Source of the DNA: Microbacterium sp. 1.5R
GTDB lineage: Bacteria > Actinomycetota > Actinomycetes > Actinomycetales > Microbacteriaceae
Assembly: GCF_001889265.1 (NCBI RefSeq)
Contig: NZ_CP018151.1
Coordinates: forward strand, 2,728,001-2,792,000
Direction of reading: 5' to 3'
Length of the DNA stretch: 64,000 nucleotides
The position numbers and the translations under genes were made by a program. The notes below the pieces were generated by a model. That model saw nothing but the letters and a program-made list of their open reading frames with translations. It did not search any database and was not told where the DNA came from. This document shows positions 60,494 through 64,000 of the stretch, piece after piece. Numbering within the stretch: the first letter of the stretch is position 1; each line of letters starts with the position of its first letter.

Positions 60494-61441
60494 ATGACCG
60501 ACACCTCCGTTCCCGTCACGTTCGCGAACTTCGCCGAGATCGAGACCGCCCGCATGTTCGCCGCGATCGCGGCGTCGGCCGGCGGTTCCAACCGGTGGAA
60601 CCACTATCGAGTGCCCACGCCGATCGACCAGCAGACCGTGATCAGGATGAATCGCGACACCCTCTACAGCGCTGCGATCATCGACATCTCCGAAGGGGCG
60701 ACGATCACCGTGCCGGATGCCGGCGACCGGTACGTCTCGGTGATGCTGGTGAACGAGGGCCACTACATCGACCGGGTGCTGCACGACCCCGGCGTCCACT
60801 CGCTCTCGGCCGAAGACCTCGGTTCCGATTTCGTGCTCGCGGCCACTCGCATCCTGGTGGATTCCGAGGATCCTGACGATGTCTCGATCGTGAACGCCCT
60901 GCAGGACGAACTCGCTGTGAGCTCGACCGGCGCGCGGGAGTTCGCTGCGCCGGCCTACGACGAATCGAGCTTCGCCGAGACCCGCCAGGCGATCCTCACC
61001 CTCGCGAAGGGCCTCGGCGGTCTGGAGCGCTGCTTCGGTCGAGCCGAGGACGTCGACCCCGTGCGGCACCTTCTCGGGACCGCAGCCGCCTGGGGCGGTC
61101 TGCCCGAGAACGAGGCCTTCTACATCAACGTCGATCCCCGGCTCCCGGTCGGCGAGTACACGCTGCGGGTCGGCGACGTGCCGGTGGACGGCTTCTGGTC
61201 CGTCTCGCTGTACGACGCGGAAGGCTATTTCGCTCCGAACGACGCCGGTGCATACAGCGTCAACAGCGTGACGGGCGTGCGGGATCCGGACGGGTCGATC
61301 ACCGTGCGCTTCGGCGGCGACCCCGCACTGCCCAACGTGCTTCCCCTCACGCAAGGGTGGAACTACCTGGTGCGTCTCTACCGACCTCGACCCGAAGTGC
61401 TGGACGGCACGTGGTCGTTCCCCGCGCTCACGGCGAGCTGA
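60494..61441 (+). CDS. DUF1254/DUF1214 domain protein
   Basis: The 315-residue protein has a DUF1254 N-terminal region (NRDTLYSAAIIDISEGATIT) and a DUF1214 C-terminal region (VDGFWSVSLYDAEGYFAPND, then GWNYLVRLYRPRPEVLDGTW). No signal peptide. Function of the family is unknown. AGGATGAAG lies five to ten bases before the ATG. Confidence 0.87.
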   Translation: MTDTSVPVTFANFAEIETARMFAAIAASAGGSNRWNHYRVPTPIDQQTVIRMNRDTLYSAAIIDISEGATITVPDAGDRYVSVMLVNEGHYIDRVLHDPGVHSLSAEDLGSDFVLAATRILVDSEDPDDVSIVNALQDELAVSSTGAREFAAPAYDESSFAETRQAILTLAKGLGGLERCFGRAEDVDPVRHLLGTAAAWGGLPENEAFYINVDPRLPVGEYTLRVGDVPVDGFWSVSLYDAEGYFAPNDAGAYSVNSVTGVRDPDGSITVRFGGDPALPNVLPLTQGWNYLVRLYRPRPEVLDGTWSFPALTAS

Positions 61442-61462
61442 TCCCGCGCCCGAGGGGTGGCG

Positions 61463-62554
61463 CTACGGGGTCGAGCGGAGCGGCACCGAGACGTCGCCGC
61501 CCGCTTCCTCCGTCAGTCGCTCCCCCATCTGCACGAAGGTCGGCTCGGCGATGAACCCCCCGGCGAAGAGGGCCTGACCCTGTGTGAAGGTCTGGGACCT
61601 GCGGATCGCCTCCTCCGGCGCGAAGCCGAACACCTCGGCCAGCTCCGCCAGGTCGCGCGGCGCGTTGACGCGCATCAGACCGAGGTTGTCGCACTGCGAC
61701 AGCACGTTCGGATGGATCTTCGTCGGCCGCTGTGTCGACAGGAACAGCCACAGCCCGAACTTGCGACCCTCGGCGGCGATCTGCACGAGCTGCTCGGTGA
61801 GCGCCCGCTCGACCTCGGTGCGCGGGTCGGGAGGGCACAGATTGTGCGCCTCGTCGATCACGATGAGCAGGGGCTTTCGCTCCTCGCGACGAGACCACAG
61901 GTGCTCGAGCACCGCGAGGGCTGCGACCTTCGGTTCGGCGGGGTGGTCGAATCCGCCGAGGTCGAGCACCGTCACCCGCGGCCGCTGCTCGATCACGTCG
62001 ACGACCGACGCCTCGCCGCGGGACCAGAGCTCCCACTCCAGCACCTGCAGGTTCTCCATGCGGTCGGCGAGTCTGTTGCGGGCGTCGTGCCCGCCGTCGC
62101 GCAGGTGGGGCACGATGCGATCCGAGCCGAGCAGCCTCGCGTTCTGATCGAGATGGAGAAGGACGTTGTACTCCTCGGCATCCTGGATCGGACTCATCCG
62201 CAGCACGGCTGCCTTGGATGCCGGCGACAGATCGATGTAGCGCACGCGCAACGGCTCGCCCTCGACGCGCCCCGAGCGGAACACCCGGATGTCGGAGTCC
62301 GCGATGCGCTGGGCGTGATGCGGGGCCGCGGACGGCCGCGTGCTCTGCAGCCGCACGAAGTCGGCGTTCGGGTCGAGGATCAGCATCGGCAGCTCGGTCT
62401 CGAGCAGGAGCTGCTCGAGCACGACGCCCAGCGCGTAGGTCTTGCCGCTGCCGCTCTGGCCGCACCAGAAGGTGTGCCGGTTGAAGCGCCGCGGATCGAG
62501 GGTGACGGTTCCGAGCCCGCTGTCGAGAGGCGTGCCGATGGTGAGTGCGGTCAT
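61463..62554 (-). CDS. HerA/VirB4-like ATP-binding protein
   Basis: This 363-residue P-loop ATPase has Walker A GQSGSGKT (32-39) and Walker B LLIVIDEAHNLCPPD. Blocks such as LWLFLSTQRPTKIHPNVLSQ and CDNLGLMRVN fit HerA/DUF87-type helicase-translocases and the related FtsK-HerA group. It has no partner nuclease gene nearby in the window. Whether it acts on DNA repair or something else is unknown. Confidence 0.82.
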   Translation of the reverse strand: MTALTIGTPLDSGLGTVTLDPRRFNRHTFWCGQSGSGKTYALGVVLEQLLLETELPMLILDPNADFVRLQSTRPSAAPHHAQRIADSDIRVFRSGRVEGEPLRVRYIDLSPASKAAVLRMSPIQDAEEYNVLLHLDQNARLLGSDRIVPHLRDGGHDARNRLADRMENLQVLEWELWSRGEASVVDVIEQRPRVTVLDLGGFDHPAEPKVAALAVLEHLWSRREERKPLLIVIDEAHNLCPPDPRTEVERALTEQLVQIAAEGRKFGLWLFLSTQRPTKIHPNVLSQCDNLGLMRVNAPRDLAELAEVFGFAPEEAIRRSQTFTQGQALFAGGFIAEPTFVQMGERLTEEAGGDVSVPLRSTP

Positions 62555-62621
62555 GAACTCAGAGTGCCCGCAGAGGGCGGGTGGCGAAAGCGGACCTCAC
62601 CTTGTCGGTGCGATGCGCGGG

Positions 62622-63059
62622 TCAGTCGCTCGGGCGCCTGCGCAGCTGCTTGACATCGGTGCGCCGCTGCTTCGCCTTGAGCCGCCGCTCTTTCGACCCT
62701 CGACTCGGCTTGGTCGCGCGGCGCTGCGGTGCCGGCGGACGCAGCGCCTCGGCGACGATGCTCGCGAGTCGTTCACGTGCAGCGTCACGGTTGCGCAGCT
62801 GGGCGCGGTGCTCGGATGCGGCGATGGTCAGCACGCCGTTCACGAGACGCCCGCTCAGCCGATCGAGGAGGCGATCCCGCTGGTGCGGGGTGAGCGCCGT
62901 GCTGCCCGCGGCATCCCAGAGGAGTTCGACCCGCGAGTCCGCCGTGTTCACACCCTGTCCGCCGGGGCCCGACGACCGCGAGAAACGCCATGACAGCTCG
63001 GCCTCGGGGATCGTGAGACCCGACGAGACCCGCAGACCGGGGCGATGAGGACTGGGCAT
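62622..63059 (-). CDS. arfB: Alternative ribosome-rescue factor ArfB (RF-1 domain peptidyl-tRNA hydrolase)
   Basis: The 145-residue protein has the class I release-factor motif GGQ (33-35, in SGPGGQGVNT) and a basic Lys/Arg-rich C-terminal tail ending RTDVKQLRRRPSD, which in ArfB enters the empty mRNA channel. It frees stalled ribosomes lacking a stop codon. Length is normal for the family. GGGGGATGATGG lies before the ATG at 63059. Confidence 0.92.
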   Translation of the reverse strand: MPSPHRPGLRVSSGLTIPEAELSWRFSRSSGPGGQGVNTADSRVELLWDAAGSTALTPHQRDRLLDRLSGRLVNGVLTIAASEHRAQLRNRDAARERLASIVAEALRPPAPQRRATKPSRGSKERRLKAKQRRTDVKQLRRRPSD

Positions 63060-63093
63060 GTATCCATCATCCCCCGGCTGCGGAGCCTGCGTC

Positions 63094-64000
63094 TCAGCTG
63101 CGGGCGTCAGTGACCGCGACCGGGACGTCCCTCGCGTCGGTCTCGACCTCGGCCCCTGCATCGTGCGTCCGCGCGTCCTTCTTCGCCGTGTTCGCGATGT
63201 GCGCACGGGACACGACGATCACGGCGACGATCATCAGCGCGACGCCGAGCCAGTAGGGAGCCGCATGGCTGACCGTGACATAGAGCGCACCGGCGATCAG
63301 AGGGGCCGCCGTGTTCATCGCGGCGTTGAGCGACTGCGTCGCTCCGCCCAGCCAGCCCTGCTCGTCGTCGCCGACCGCGTTCGACATGGCTCCGTCCATC
63401 GCCGCGGTCGAGGCGCCCTGCCCTGCGGCGAGCATCAGCGCACCGACGATGAACACCCACGGCTGCGCGAAGATCGACGCGACGACAGCGAGCCCGGCCA
63501 GTCCGATCGCCTGCGCCACGATACCGCTGATGATCACGCCCCGCTCGCCCATGCGAGGAAGCAGGATGCCGAGCAGCACGCCCTGGATGAGGATGTCGAT
63601 GATGCCGACGCCTGCCGTGAGCAGACCGATCTGCGTCGGCCCCCACTGGATCGAGTCCAGCGCGAGCACGCTGAAGTTGTTGACGAAGAAGCCGAACGGG
63701 AGCGCCAGGAGGCCGAATCCGATCATCAGACCACGCAACTCCTTGCGTCCGAACGCTTCCTTGAAGACGCCGAACGGCTGGATCTCGCGCACCGAGATGC
63801 GCTCGATCCGGTTCTCGGGCGCGAGGCTCTCGGGCAGCAGGAAGATGCTGAGGATCGCGATCACGAGGGCGACGGCTGCGGTGAGGAAGACCGGCAGCTG
63901 CAGGCTGACGGCCGCGAGCAGTCCGCCGATCGCGGGTCCGATCATCATGCCGATTCCCGAGAGCGCACCGAGCAGACCGAACCGCTGAGCGCGCTTCTCG
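63094..64000 (-). CDS. MFS transporter, Tet/TCR-type (N-terminus cut by window end)
   Basis: The visible 302 codons run from the window edge to the stop at 63094. The first visible part, KRAQRFGLLGALSGIGMMIG, fits the loop and following helix of drug:H+ antiporters of the TetA/TCR type. At least eight further transmembrane segments are present with the central loop before FGVFKEAF, followed by a charged C-terminal tail of about 30 residues. Substrate cannot be told. The 5' end lies beyond the window. Confidence 0.85.
   Translation of the reverse strand, partial: EKRAQRFGLLGALSGIGMMIGPAIGGLLAAVSLQLPVFLTAAVALVIAILSIFLLPESLAPENRIERISVREIQPFGVFKEAFGRKELRGLMIGFGLLALPFGFFVNNFSVLALDSIQWGPTQIGLLTAGVGIIDILIQGVLLGILLPRMGERGVIISGIVAQAIGLAGLAVVASIFAQPWVFIVGALMLAAGQGASTAAMDGAMSNAVGDDEQGWLGGATQSLNAAMNTAAPLIAGALYVTVSHAAPYWLGVALMIVAVIVVSRAHIANTAKKDARTHDAGAEVETDARDVPVAVTDARS

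Overview
The window is high-GC, densely packed actinobacterial chromosome. Gene content, protein style and the abundance of leaderless start sites point to Microbacteriaceae, most likely Microbacterium or a close relative. This is an inference from protein families and promoter style, not from a database match. I saw no rRNA, tRNA, CRISPR array or recognisable insertion sequence.

Region 1 (1-30 kb) is a cell-surface polysaccharide locus. It contains a membrane-anchored DUF4012 protein (cut by the window start), an anchored clan-A glycoside hydrolase, many glycosyltransferases, an ABC-2 exporter (permease plus an ATPase that carries a membrane-spanning extracytoplasmic tail), a UDP-glucose 6-dehydrogenase that would supply glucuronate, four polysaccharide-pyruvyltransferase-family proteins, and an SGNH-like/GSCFA pair likely to add or remove acyl groups. 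Three tandem-related 777-791 residue proteins fuse a GT2 domain to a GT4 domain. In the middle one the GT2 nucleotide-sugar and metal motifs are lost. Genes from 29667 down to 20630 form one minus-strand operon, with the last five genes overlapping by 4-11 nt. The picture is an exported, probably pyruvylated, uronic-acid-containing glycan made by the ABC-transporter route.

Region 2 (29.8-38 kb) holds a VanZ-like protein and the str operon rpsL-rpsG-fusA-tuf on the minus strand. The operon has a clear -35/-10 promoter, a leader of about 160 nt and hairpins between genes. Upstream lie three uncharacterised genes and a 50-residue membrane protein.

Region 3 (37.8-43.4 kb) is a maltose-type ABC importer (binding protein, MalF-like and MalG-like permeases, no ATPase). 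Two LacI-family operators lie in its upstream region and a strong hairpin separates the binding protein from the permeases. A divergent YajQ-family gene follows, then a 432-nt intergenic stretch with a perfect 18-bp inverted repeat, then an orphan GntR regulator.

Region 4 (43.4-53.7 kb) is mostly menaquinone and redox metabolism: ferredoxin-NADP reductase, polyprenyl diphosphate synthase, the menaquinone methyltransferase, isochorismate synthase and menD, interleaved with an alpha/beta hydrolase, a lipoprotein, a DUF402 protein and a PPK2 kinase.

Region 5 (53.7-64 kb) is mixed: small membrane proteins, a DsbA-like anchored thioredoxin, a MerR regulator divergent from an SDR with a 19-bp-spacer promoter, a PQQ-type sugar dehydrogenase lipoprotein, a rhomboid-like/DUF2156 fusion, a DUF1254 protein, a HerA-like ATPase, the ribosome-rescue factor ArfB and an MFS exporter cut by the window end.

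A thread through the whole window is translation initiation. Fifteen starts have a TAnnnT box ending exactly six bases before the start codon, which indicates leaderless mRNAs. One of them is a 21-codon leader ORF whose stop overlaps the start of the first glycosyltransferase.
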